DNA of 28,441 nucleotides. Origin: Dyella_B sp035690825 (GTDB lineage Bacteria > Pseudomonadota > Gammaproteobacteria > Xanthomonadales > Rhodanobacteraceae). Shown here one piece after another: positions 1 to 7,042 of the stretch. Position numbers and translations under genes: made by a program. The notes under the pieces were generated by a model, which was given only the letters and a program-made list of their open reading frames with translations, was not told where the DNA came from and did not search any database. Location of the stretch: positions 1-28,441 of the forward strand of contig NZ_JBQCHP010000003.1 of the NCBI RefSeq assembly GCF_051954575.1, written 5' to 3'. Every line of letters starts with the position of its first letter. The first letter of the stretch is position 1.

Positions 1-18
1 TTCCCGCGAATGCGGGAA
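1..18. repeat. Partial short palindromic intergenic repeat
   Basis: Seven-base arms TTCCCGC and GCGGGAA flank a GAAT loop at the extreme left edge of the window. The motif matches the common dispersed CCCGCGAATGCGGG-type repeat of many high-GC proteobacteria. It is cut by the window boundary, so its full length and its relation to a gene on the left cannot be seen. No T-run follows, so a terminator role is not supported. Confidence 0.5.
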
Positions 19-123
19 TCCTTGTTGCTCGTTGGCGCTCTTTAATTGGGTGGCCCGCTTTCGGGGTAAGGACGACCTTGAGGGGGATGGCAGCTCTATA
101 CGGAAAAAAACCAAGGTTCCGCC

Positions 124-465
124 TCACGCCTTTTTCAAGACACACACCTTCAACACCAGATCCTGGATCTTGTCCGAATGTCCCTCGATATGCTCCACGT
201 CGCCATCGATCAAGCGGATGTTGCGGATCATCGTTCCTTGCTTGAGCGGAATCGAAGCGCCCTTCACCTTCAGGTCCTTGATCACGGTGACGCTGTCGCC
301 GCTCTTGAGCACATTGCCGTTCACGTCGCGCACGATCTGCTCGGCCTCCACCTGCGCTGCGGCCACCCGCAGCCATTCATGGCCGCAATCCGGGCAGATG
401 TAGAGTTCGCCGTCCGGATAGGTGTGTTCCATATGGCAAATCGGGCAGGCGGGGATGTCGGACAT
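124..465 (-). CDS. yjdM: YjdM/PhnA-family zinc-ribbon protein
   Basis: A 113-residue cytoplasmic protein. An N-terminal zinc ribbon has two CxxC knuckles (C7/C10 and C24/C27), followed by an SH3-like PhnA domain from about residue 45 (KSGDSVTVIKDLKVKG). This is the full length usual for YjdM, historically named PhnA and 'alkylphosphonate uptake protein'. That name is misleading: the family has no established phosphonate role and its function is poorly known. The ATG at 465 is chosen because it starts directly before the SDIPACP zinc-ribbon N-terminus; the upstream extension of the frame looks non-coding. No strong ribosome-binding site is visible. The gene is divergent from the two-component operon and probably monocistronic. 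Confidence 0.9.
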   Translation of the reverse strand: MSDIPACPICHMEHTYPDGELYICPDCGHEWLRVAAAQVEAEQIVRDVNGNVLKSGDSVTVIKDLKVKGASIPLKQGTMIRNIRLIDGDVEHIEGHSDKIQDLVLKVCVLKKA

Positions 466-595
466 AAAACGGCACAACCAAAGAATGGGCAGGCATTGTA
501 GCGCCCTGGCTCGCGCGCCGACTGGTCCTATGACATGACAGATAAAAACGGCATTAGCTGATAGGATTTTGCGATCCCACTCACGCCTTGGTCGT

Positions 596-1261
596 ATGCG
601 CATACTGCTGGTTGAAGACGATCATCTGGTGTCCGACGCCATCGTGCGCGGGCTGGCTACCGCCGGCTACGTCGTTGATCCGGTGGCCGACGCCGAATCC
701 GTGCAAAGCCGCCTGGACGTTACCCACTACGATCTGGCCATCGTGGACCTGGGCCTGCCCGGAGAGGATGGCTTCACCCTGGTACGCCGCCTGCGCCGCG
801 ATGGCAGCTCGTTGCCGCTGTTGATCGTGACGGCGCGCGACGGCCTGGACGATCGCGTCAACGCGCTGGACCTGGGCGCCGACGATTACATGGTCAAGCC
901 GTTCGCCCTACCCGAGCTGGCCGCGCGGTGTCGTGCGCTGATCCGCCGTGCTACCGCCGCCACCGCCAACGAAATGGTCGTGGGCCGCCTGCGCATCGAC
1001 CTGGCCGGACGCCGCGCCATCGACGATGGCGGGCGCGTGCTGGAACTCACCCGCCGCGAATGGTCGATCCTGGAATGTCTTGCCCACCACAGCGGCCGCG
1101 TGGTGAGCAAGGAACGGTTGATCCAGGCGATCGTGAGCTGGGACGAGGAAATCTCCGGCAACGCGATCGAGGTGCACGTCTCGCGACTGCGCGCCAAGCT
1201 GGGCGAATCGGCGACGGTGCGCGGCATTCGCGGCCTTGGATATCGTCTCGACGACGCCTAG
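596..1261 (+). CDS. OmpR/PhoB-family response regulator (QseB/TctD-like)
   Basis: A 221-residue two-component transcription factor. The N-terminal receiver domain (1-115) has the acidic pair D8/D9, the phospho-acceptor D51 in AIVDLGLPG, and the conserved lysine in DDYMVKPF. The C-terminal winged-helix DNA-binding domain (about 125-220) has LTRREWSILECL and the typical end RGIRGLGYRL. ATG 596 is preferred over an in-frame TTG at 569 because MRILLVEDD is the canonical family N-terminus. The stop lies four bases before the histidine-kinase ATG, so the pair is one operon. Closest recognisable subgroup is QseB/PmrA/TctD; the signal and target genes cannot be read from sequence. It might control itself or nearby genes, but no operator was identified. 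Confidence 0.93.
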   Translation: MRILLVEDDHLVSDAIVRGLATAGYVVDPVADAESVQSRLDVTHYDLAIVDLGLPGEDGFTLVRRLRRDGSSLPLLIVTARDGLDDRVNALDLGADDYMVKPFALPELAARCRALIRRATAATANEMVVGRLRIDLAGRRAIDDGGRVLELTRREWSILECLAHHSGRVVSKERLIQAIVSWDEEISGNAIEVHVSRLRAKLGESATVRGIRGLGYRLDDA

Positions 1262-1265
1262 GCGA

Positions 1266-2798
1266 ATGGCCACTCCCCTACTCAGGCGCGCGCCAAGCAT
1301 CCGCGGACGCTTGCTCGGCTATCTGCTGCTGCCGCTGGTGCTGCTGCTGGTGGTCAGCATCTGGGTGGATCACCGCAGCTTCGTCACGCCGATCTATGAC
1401 GCGTTCGATCGCGCGCTCTCGCGTGCCGCGGTCGCCATTGCGGCGCACCTGGAGCGTGGCGACAACGGCCAGGTCTATCTGGAAAAGCCCGATTTCGGTC
1501 CGGTTCCCGTGCATCCGTCCGGCCGCACGCCGCCGCCACCGCCACCGCCCGAGGACAAGGCCGACGAGCATGGCCGCCTGCCTGCGCATGTCGAAGCCGG
1601 CGAGCGACCGACGGTATGGACTCGGCTGTTTCCGGGCGCGCGGGACAGCTTCCTGTTTCGCGTATGCCTGCTGGACGGACATACGCTGGCGGGTGATGCA
1701 AGCCTGCCGATCGCGCAGGGCGGCGACGCAGAGAGCTTCCGCTATCGCGATGTCACCTACAAGCAACTGGCGCTGCGAGTGGTCAGCTATCGCACGCAGG
1801 TAAGCGGCGAGCCGGTAATCGTCAGCGTGGGCGAAACCGTGCACCGGCGCGATCATGGCGTGCACCGGCTGGACACAGTGATCGGCCTCAGCGACGGCAT
1901 CCAGCTCCTGCTGGTGCTTGGCCTGTGTTTGCTAGGCATCACCGTCGCATTGCGCCCGATCAATCGGCTGCGTGAGCGGATCGTGCACCGGTCGCCGCAA
2001 TCGCTGCAGCCACTGCCGCTGGAATCGGTACCCAGGGAAGTGCACCCGTTGGTGCAGTCGCTCAATACTTTGCTGCTGACCGTGCGCGATGCGGCGCACG
2101 CACAGCAGCACTTTCTCACCAATGCGGCGCACCAGCTGCGCACGCCGCTGACCGGGCTGAAGGCGCAACTGGAGGTACTGGCCACCGAAACCCACGACGG
2201 AGCCCAGCAGGATCGCATCGCGCGCCTGCAGGACAGCGTGGACCACCTGGCGCACACCGCCAACCAGCTGCTGGCGCTGGCGCGCGCGGAACCTTCGGCG
2301 CATACACCTGGCGATTTCGTCGACGTGCGGCTGGCGCCGCTGATCGGCACGGTGGCCGACTCCATGCTCGATCGCGCCCTCGCGCGCAACATCGACCTGG
2401 GTGCGGAATGCGAGCCGGCGCACGCACGCGGCGTGCCGTGGCTGCTGCATGAACTGCTGATCAACCTGCTCGACAATGCGATCCGGCATACGCCCGACGG
2501 CGGCCGCATCACGCTGCGCTGCGGGCGGTACGAAGGCGTGGCGTACCTGGAAGTGGAAGACAGCGGCCCCGGCATTCCTCCCGCGGAGCGCGAACGCGTG
2601 CGCGAGCGTTTCTATCGCGCCGCCGGCAGCGACGGACAAAGCAGCGGCCTGGGGTTGGCGATCGTGGAGGAGATCGCGCGCAGCCATCATGCGCGCCTCG
2701 AGATCCTGGACGCCCATGAGGGAACCGGTGCGCGGATGCGCGTGACGTTTCTTGGTGACCCGGTCGTCGGCCGAGAATCGAAAATCGTGAACCGGTAA
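1266..2798 (+). CDS. Sensor histidine kinase (TctE/QseC-type)
   Basis: A 510-residue inner-membrane sensor kinase partnering the regulator immediately upstream. TM1 is at about 16-34 and TM2 at about 209-229, enclosing a periplasmic sensor of roughly 170 residues that resembles the two-component sensor-kinase N-terminal domain of TctE/QseC proteins. A HisKA dimerisation domain follows with phospho-acceptor H289 in NAAHQLRTPLTG. The catalytic ATPase has an N-box (LLINLLDNAIRHT), G1 (VEDSGPGIPP) and G2 (SSGLGLAIVEEIA). An unusual run of seven prolines followed by charged residues lies in the periplasmic part (around residue 90), probably a flexible loop. ATG 1266 is chosen over TTG 1236 because the latter would overlap the regulator and add residues before the natural start. 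The ligand is unknown; TctE relatives sense carboxylates, QseC relatives sense catechols or metals. Confidence 0.92.
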   Translation: MATPLLRRAPSIRGRLLGYLLLPLVLLLVVSIWVDHRSFVTPIYDAFDRALSRAAVAIAAHLERGDNGQVYLEKPDFGPVPVHPSGRTPPPPPPPEDKADEHGRLPAHVEAGERPTVWTRLFPGARDSFLFRVCLLDGHTLAGDASLPIAQGGDAESFRYRDVTYKQLALRVVSYRTQVSGEPVIVSVGETVHRRDHGVHRLDTVIGLSDGIQLLLVLGLCLLGITVALRPINRLRERIVHRSPQSLQPLPLESVPREVHPLVQSLNTLLLTVRDAAHAQQHFLTNAAHQLRTPLTGLKAQLEVLATETHDGAQQDRIARLQDSVDHLAHTANQLLALARAEPSAHTPGDFVDVRLAPLIGTVADSMLDRALARNIDLGAECEPAHARGVPWLLHELLINLLDNAIRHTPDGGRITLRCGRYEGVAYLEVEDSGPGIPPAERERVRERFYRAAGSDGQSSGLGLAIVEEIARSHHARLEILDAHEGTGARMRVTFLGDPVVGRESKIVNR

Positions 2799-2840
2799 AG
2801 GGCGATCGCGCGAGGGCTCATGCCCGCTCTTACGATCCGA

Positions 2841-2869
2841 TTCCCGGCTCCTATACCGCCCCGTACAAT
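2841..2869 (+). promoter_or_regulatory. Candidate sigma70 promoter for gshA
   Basis: A good -10 hexamer TACAAT at 2864-2869 lies 17 bases downstream of a weak -35, TTCCCG (2841-2846). It sits between the kinase stop (2798) and the gshA GTG (2943), giving a predicted leader of about 65 bases. Identified by eye only. Confidence 0.35.
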
Positions 2870-2942
2870 TTTTTCGTTCACCCCCTTTTCGCGGCGATGC
2901 GATGCCTCCATAGTCGAGGGCTATTCCCGTGAGGCTCGCCCC

Positions 2943-4310
2943 GTGTCCATACCCAGTGCCGTCAAAAGCACCCCGATCTACGGTCGCCAGCAACTGATCG
3001 ACTATCTCGCGGCCGGCGAAAAGCCGCGCGAGGCATGGCGCATCGGCACCGAGCATGAGAAGTTCGGCTTCCGCACCAGCGATCTGCGCCCGCCCGCGTT
3101 CGAAGGCGAGCACGGCATCCGCGCATTGCTCGAGGGCATCGCCACACGCTACGGCTGGGACATCGCCCGCGAAGGCGACACGCCGGTGGCGCTGGTGCGC
3201 GACAAGGCCAACATCACGCTGGAACCGGCCGGCCAGCTGGAACTCTCCGGCGCGCCGCTGGAAACCATCCACCAGACCTGTTGCGAAGTGAACAGCCATC
3301 TGGAGGAAGTGCGCTCGGTGGCCGACGGGATGGGGCTCGGCTTCCTCGGCATGGGCTTCCAGCCCAAATGGCGGCGCGACGAGATGCCGTGGATGCCCAA
3401 GGGCCGCTACAAGATCATGCGCGAGTACATGCCCAAGGTCGGCTCGCTCGGCCTGGATATGATGACGCGCACCTGCACCGTCCAGGTGAACCTGGATTTC
3501 GAAAGCGAAGGCGACATGGTGCGCAAGTTCCGCACCAGCCTCGCCCTGCAACCGATCGCCACCGCGCTGTTCGCCGATTCGCCGTTCACCGACGGCAAGC
3601 CGAACGGCTATCTGTCCTACCGCTCGCACGTGTGGACCGATACCGACGCCGATCGCACCGGCATGCTCGATTTCGTGTTCGAGGACAGCTTCGGTTACGA
3701 GCGCTACGTCGATTACATGCTCGACGTGCCGATGTATTTCAGCTACCAGGACGGCCGCTACATCGACCTGGCCGGCAAGGACTTCAAGCGCTTCATGGCC
3801 GGGACGCTCGATGAACTGCCCGGCGTGCACGCCACCATGAAGGATTGGGGCGATCACCTCACCACCGCCTTCCCCGAAGTGCGCCTGAAGCAATACCTGG
3901 AAATGCGCGGTGCGGACGGCGGCCCGTGGAATCGCCTGTGCGCGTTGCCGGCGTTCTGGGTCGGATTGCTCTACGACGACGATGCGTTATATGCAGCGTG
4001 GGATCTGGTGAAGGATTTCACCCGCGAGGAGCGCCACGCATTGCGTGACGGCGTGCCCAAGCATGCCCTCAAGCTGCCGTTCCGCAGCGGCACGGTGCGC
4101 GAGCTGGCGCGCGAAACGCTGCAGATCGCCGCGCATGGACTCAAGCGCCGCAATCGGCTCAACCGACATGGCGCGGATGAAAGCATCTTCCTTGAACCCA
4201 TGATCGACATCGTGGAAGCTGGCCAGACGCCTGCCGAGCGCAAACTGGAACTGTTCCATGGCGCGTGGAACGGCAGCGTGGATCCGGTCTTCAGGGAATT
4301 CGCATATTGA
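2943..4310 (+). CDS. gshA: Glutamate-cysteine ligase (plant/alphaproteobacterial type)
   Basis: A 455-residue cytoplasmic enzyme joining L-glutamate and L-cysteine with ATP, the first step of glutathione synthesis. It belongs to the class shared by plants, alphaproteobacteria and xanthomonads, recognised by AWRIGTEHEKFGF near residue 35, the ITLEPAGQLELSGAPLETIH glutamate-binding region, GMGFQPKW, MTRTCTVQVNLDF, and SYRSHVWTDTDADRTG. Length equals the family norm of about 450. The GTG at 2943 is chosen because a GAGG ribosome-binding site (2931-2934) lies eight bases upstream. An earlier ATG at 2820 would add about 40 residues unlike the family and would cover the candidate promoter. The stop TGA overlaps the TTG start of the exporter gene, implying translational coupling. 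No gshB is in the window. Confidence 0.93.
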   Translation: MSIPSAVKSTPIYGRQQLIDYLAAGEKPREAWRIGTEHEKFGFRTSDLRPPAFEGEHGIRALLEGIATRYGWDIAREGDTPVALVRDKANITLEPAGQLELSGAPLETIHQTCCEVNSHLEEVRSVADGMGLGFLGMGFQPKWRRDEMPWMPKGRYKIMREYMPKVGSLGLDMMTRTCTVQVNLDFESEGDMVRKFRTSLALQPIATALFADSPFTDGKPNGYLSYRSHVWTDTDADRTGMLDFVFEDSFGYERYVDYMLDVPMYFSYQDGRYIDLAGKDFKRFMAGTLDELPGVHATMKDWGDHLTTAFPEVRLKQYLEMRGADGGPWNRLCALPAFWVGLLYDDDALYAAWDLVKDFTREERHALRDGVPKHALKLPFRSGTVRELARETLQIAAHGLKRRNRLNRHGADESIFLEPMIDIVEAGQTPAERKLELFHGAWNGSVDPVFREFAY

Positions 4311-4945
4311 TCGCCGCAAGCGCTGTCCACGCTCCGTTTCTTTCCGGGTTGCTGCTTGGCTCCTCGCTGATCGTCGCGATCGGCGCGCAGAACGCCTTCG
4401 TGCTGCGGCAGGGCTTGCTGCAATCGCATCGTTTTCCGGTGGCGCTGTTCTGCGCGCTGTCCGATGCGGTGCTGATCGCCGCCGGCGTGGGCGGACTGGG
4501 TGCGGCCGTCGGGCAGCATCCGCTTCTGCTGATGGTGGTGGCGTGCGCCGGCGCACTGGTGCTGGCCTGGTACGGCATCAAGGCGATGCGGCGCGCGTTT
4601 CATCCGGAAGTGCTTACCGCCGATACGCACGCCAACGCCGGCAGCGTCTGGACGGTGCTGGCCGCGTGCGCCGGATTTACCTGGCTCAATCCGCACGTCT
4701 ACCTGGATACGGTGCTGCTGATCGGCAGCCTGGCCGCACCGTGGCCGGCACCCTGGCCGCGTGCGTTTTTCGGTGTGGGCGCGGCCACCGCTTCGTTCAT
4801 CTGGTTCTTCGGCCTGGCCTATGGTGCGCGCCTGCTGGCACCGTTGTTCCGCAAGCCGCTGGCGTGGCGCGTGCTGGACGTGCTGATTGCCTTGGTGATG
4901 TGGAGCATTGCAGGCAAGTTGCTGCTTTACTTCTTCGCACACTGA
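4307..4945 (+). CDS. LysE/ArgO-family amino-acid exporter
   Basis: A 212-residue inner-membrane transporter of the LysE superfamily, closest in pattern to ArgO/LysE basic-amino-acid exporters. Hallmarks are the N-terminal GLLLGSSLIVAIGAQNAFVLRQGL motif (the AIGAQNAFVLRQG signature), TWLNPHVYLDTV, and about six hydrophobic segments. The TTG at 4307 is proposed as the start: it overlaps the gshA stop as TTGA and has an AGGGAA ribosome-binding site (4292-4297). A GTG at 4265 in the same frame is the alternative. It is co-transcribed with gshA. The substrate is most likely arginine/lysine by family. A link to cysteine or glutathione precursors is only suggested by context. Confidence 0.88.
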   Translation: MIAASAVHAPFLSGLLLGSSLIVAIGAQNAFVLRQGLLQSHRFPVALFCALSDAVLIAAGVGGLGAAVGQHPLLLMVVACAGALVLAWYGIKAMRRAFHPEVLTADTHANAGSVWTVLAACAGFTWLNPHVYLDTVLLIGSLAAPWPAPWPRAFFGVGAATASFIWFFGLAYGARLLAPLFRKPLAWRVLDVLIALVMWSIAGKLLLYFFAH

Positions 4946-4950
4946 CGCAG

Positions 4951-5016
4951 GCTGGGGTGCAAACCCCAACGTTGCCATGCGTGCATCCATCACGATGTTG
5001 GGGTTTGCACCCCAAC
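4951..5016. repeat. Long inverted repeat between convergent genes
   Basis: Two 20-base arms (4951-4970 and 4997-5016) match at 19 of 20 positions as reverse complements and enclose a 26-base loop. Each arm is itself nearly self-complementary (GGGGT...ACCCC), so the DNA can form either one large stem or two small hairpins. It lies between the exporter gene (+) and doxX (-), which converge, so it may act as a bidirectional transcription barrier. There is no T-run. It looks like a REP/BIME-type dispersed element. Confidence 0.7.
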
Positions 5017-5036
5017 CTACATGGATCACGCGCTGA

Positions 5037-5498
5037 TCAATCGTACGTGCGAATGCCCAGCCAGCGCGCCACCAGCGTATCCAGGCTCGCCTTGCCTGGT
5101 CCTGCGACCAGGAACCAAAAGAAGATCAGCGAATAGACCACTTCGTCGGCTTCGACGTAGTCGTCCAATCCCATCAGGTTGCTCGATACCACCAATGTCA
5201 CCGCAACGATCATGTTGATGATCATCGGAATGGTGACCAGGCGGGTAAACAGGCCGAGCATCAGCAACAGCCCGCCGAGCAGTTCCGTCCACGCCGACAG
5301 CGCCGCGCTGAAGGCCGGGTGAGGAATGCCCCAACCCACGAAGCGCTGCGTAAAGCCGTCGAGGTTGTGCACCTTGGCGATACCGGTTTCCAGCCAGAAG
5401 TAACCGAACACCACTCGCACCACCAGCGGACCGAGCCAGCGCCAAGCATGCGCAATGCCAAGCAGGCGCGAAGCGGTTGTAGCTACGATATGACGCAT
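5037..5498 (-). CDS. DoxX-family membrane protein
   Basis: A 153-residue inner-membrane protein with about four transmembrane helices and the DoxX pattern RVVFGYFWLETGIAKVHN near residue 30, then GWGIPHP, ELLGGLLLMLGLFTRL and FWFLVAGPGKASLD. The ATG at 5498 has an AGGAA ribosome-binding site eight bases upstream and begins shortly before the first helix. DoxX proteins often accompany DUF692/DUF2063 genes in bufferin clusters, where they are thought to help maturation, export or redox balance of the copper-binding peptide; that role is inferred. Here the gene is divergent from bufA2-bufB-bufC across a 252-base intergenic region rather than inside the operon. Confidence 0.88.
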   Translation of the reverse strand: MRHIVATTASRLLGIAHAWRWLGPLVVRVVFGYFWLETGIAKVHNLDGFTQRFVGWGIPHPAFSAALSAWTELLGGLLLMLGLFTRLVTIPMIINMIVAVTLVVSSNLMGLDDYVEADEVVYSLIFFWFLVAGPGKASLDTLVARWLGIRTYD

Positions 5499-5524
5499 TG
5501 CACATATTCCTGCCCATGAAGTAA

Positions 5525-5537
5525 GCGCATGATGCGC
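5525..5537. promoter_or_regulatory. Palindrome in the doxX/bufA2 divergent region
   Basis: A perfect 6-1-6 palindrome, GCGCAT-G-ATGCGC, is 27 bases upstream of the doxX start and about 45 bases before the candidate bufA2 promoter. Its size and position suit a dimeric regulator controlling doxX, but no family can be assigned and chance occurrence in GC-rich DNA is possible. Confidence 0.3.
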
Positions 5538-5582
5538 GGGCTCGCCCACGCCCTCCATATCCAGACGTCCAGGTTTTCTTGC

Positions 5583-5611
5583 CTGACATCCGCCGGACGA
5601 ACGGGCATAAA
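5583..5611 (+). promoter_or_regulatory. Candidate bufA2 promoter
   Basis: CTGACA (5583-5588), one mismatch from the -35 consensus, is separated by 17 bases from CATAAA (5606-5611), four of six matches to the -10. Transcription would begin near 5618 and give a leader of about 130 bases before bufA2. Bufferin operons elsewhere can be under ECF sigma factors; no clear ECF-type promoter was recognised here. Confidence 0.35.
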
Positions 5612-5750
5612 TGCGGGATGCACGGGTGCAGCGATCGATGGATCGGAGCAGCACAATGCGCTTGTCCGGATTCGCAGCTCCCCTGCGCGATGGACCCGTG
5701 ATTCCTCCGTGCCGCCATGCGGTGCCTACAAACTTCTTGGAGCCATAGAT

Positions 5751-6023
5751 ATGAACATCAAGACAGTCAATGCCAGCGCCATGGCCGTGATGGTCGCCGG
5801 TCTGTTTGCTGCCGCCGCCGTGTCCGCCGCGCCGGTCGGCGATAAGGCCGCCGGTGACCAGGCGATGGTCAAGTGCATGCATTCGTCGTCGTGCAAAGGC
5901 CAGGGCGCCTGCAAGCAGGCCACCAACTCGTGCAAGGGCCAGAACTCGTGCAAGGGTGAAGGCTTCACCATGCAGAAGACCCAGGCCGATTGCGCAGCGG
6001 CGCAGGCTGCAGTGAAGAAGTAA
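5751..6023 (+). CDS. bufA2: BufA2-type bufferin precursor (copper-binding RiPP)
   Basis: A 90-residue exported precursor. A Sec signal peptide occupies residues 1-26 (hydrophobic core MAVMVAGLFAAAAV, cleavage VSA/AP). The mature part has six cysteines (42, 48, 54, 61, 67, 81), four of them in CKG/CKQ units, including SCKGQGACK and NSCKGQNSCKGEGF. This pattern fits the BufA2 family of periplasmic bufferins, ribosomal peptides whose cysteines are converted by a DUF692 oxidase to copper-binding heterocycles. The next two genes encode the BufB and BufC partners, which strongly supports the call. ATG 5751 starts the signal peptide; the 70 upstream residues of the same open frame look non-coding. 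Family knowledge gives the copper-buffering role; which cysteines are modified is not visible in sequence. Confidence 0.85.
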   Translation: MNIKTVNASAMAVMVAGLFAAAAVSAAPVGDKAAGDQAMVKCMHSSSCKGQGACKQATNSCKGQNSCKGEGFTMQKTQADCAAAQAAVKK

Positions 6024-6035
6024 TGCCGCACTCCC

Positions 6036-6167
6036 CCCTCTCCCCTTCGGGGAGAGGGCTGGGGTTAGGGACGTGGCTTGCCTCAGATTGCATGAGAGCG
6101 ATGCAGGGATGCGACAACATCGCAAGATTGTCCCCTCACCCTGACCCTCTTCCCGGAAGGGAGAGGA
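6036..6167. repeat. Paired REP-like hairpins between bufA2 and bufB
   Basis: Two imperfectly matching inverted units bracket this gap. The first (6036-6058) is a ten-base stem CCCTCTCCCC/GGGGAGAGGG with a TTC loop. The second (about 6146-6166) is a pyrimidine arm, GGAA loop and GGGAGAGG arm. Read through, the element encodes the well-known SPSGRGLG and PHPDPLPGRER phrases of dispersed proteobacterial repeats. A relative lies at 18152-18270. Being inside the bufA2-bufBC operon, it could stabilise bufA2 mRNA or attenuate transcription so that the precursor is made in excess over its enzymes. Confidence 0.75.
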
Positions 6168-6181
6168 AATCGGCATTCGCA

Positions 6182-7042
6182 ATGAGCCACGCCATGACCG
6201 CATCCCGCTCCGACTCGCTCCCCTATCTCGGCTACGGCCTCGGCCTGCGCGTCGATCACTACGAAGCGCTGCTGGCCAAGCCTGCGCAAGTGCAATGGCT
6301 GGAAGTGGTCTCGGAAAACTACATGGTCGACGGCGGCTTGCCGCTGGTCTGGCTCGATCGTTTCCGCGAGCGCTATCCGCTGGTAATGCATGGTGTGTCG
6401 ATGTCGATCGGCAGCACCGATCCGCTCGACGAAGACTATCTCGCGCGACTTGCTGCGCTTGCGCGACGCGTCGAACCCGCATGGGTATCCGATCACCTGT
6501 GCTGGACCGGCGTGCAAGGCGTGAACCTGCATGACCTGATGCCGCTGCCGTATACGGAAGAAGCATTGAGCCACGTCGTCAGCCGCGTGCTGTGCGTGCA
6601 AGATCGACTCAAGCGCCGCATCCTGCTGGAAAACGTTTCCAGCTACGTCAGCTTTGCGCAATCGCAGCTCACCGAGTGGGAATTTCTCGCCGAAGTGGCC
6701 GAGCGCGCCGACTGCCTGATCCTGCTCGACATCAACAACGTGCACGTCAGCGCGATGAACCACGGTTTTTCCGCGCTGGATTACCTCCGCGGCATTCCGG
6801 CGTCGCGCGTGCAGCAGTTCCACCTGGCCGGTTATGAACAGGGCGAGCAACTGATCATCGACACACACGATGCGGCAGTATCCAACGCCGTATGGGATCT
6901 CTACGTGCAAGCCGTGCGCCGCTTCGGACGCGTATCGACCATGATCGAGCGAGACGATCACTTCCCGCCGCTGCCCGAGCTGATCGCCGAACTCGAACAC
7001 GCCCGCGTCCTGGCCGAGCCGCTGCTGAAGGATGCGGCATGA
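6182..7042 (+). CDS. bufB: BufB: DUF692/MNIO multinuclear iron oxidase
   Basis: A 286-residue TIM-barrel protein of the DUF692 family, now called multinuclear non-haem iron-dependent oxidases (MbnB, ChrH, BufB). These enzymes modify cysteines of ribosomal peptides. Conserved metal-site segments are visible: GYGLGLRVDHYEALL near the N-terminus, WLEVVSENYM, MHGVSMSIG, VSDHLCWTG, ILLENVSSY, LLDINNVHVSA, QFHLAGYE, DTHDAAV and IERDDHFP. Length is typical. ATG 6182 is used; an ATG at 6194 is an equal alternative. The stop overlaps bufC as ATGA, indicating coupled translation. Its predicted substrate is the bufA2 product just upstream, with BufC as recognition partner. Confidence 0.92.
   Translation: MSHAMTASRSDSLPYLGYGLGLRVDHYEALLAKPAQVQWLEVVSENYMVDGGLPLVWLDRFRERYPLVMHGVSMSIGSTDPLDEDYLARLAALARRVEPAWVSDHLCWTGVQGVNLHDLMPLPYTEEALSHVVSRVLCVQDRLKRRILLENVSSYVSFAQSQLTEWEFLAEVAERADCLILLDINNVHVSAMNHGFSALDYLRGIPASRVQQFHLAGYEQGEQLIIDTHDAAVSNAVWDLYVQAVRRFGRVSTMIERDDHFPPLPELIAELEHARVLAEPLLKDAA

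Noticed and set aside
1539..1560. Proline-codon run in the histidine kinase as a possible repeat or frameshift site
   Set aside because: The frame continues intact to the full kinase domain; a proline-rich periplasmic loop is a simpler explanation.
1932..3893. A 653-codon open frame on the minus strand
   Set aside because: It lies antisense to the histidine kinase and gshA, both of which have clear domains and catalytic motifs. Long antisense frames are expected in GC-rich codon-biased DNA, and the translation is His/Ala/Gly-rich without family features.
5990..6181. Upstream extension of the bufB frame encoding SPSGRGLG and PHPDPLPGRER
   Set aside because: These phrases are the translation of a dispersed intergenic repeat; the DUF692 domain starts after 6182.
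5499..6566. Long upstream extension of the doxX frame on the minus strand
   Set aside because: It runs antisense through bufA2, a REP-like repeat and the start of bufB. The DoxX domain begins at the ATG at 5498, which has its own ribosome-binding site.
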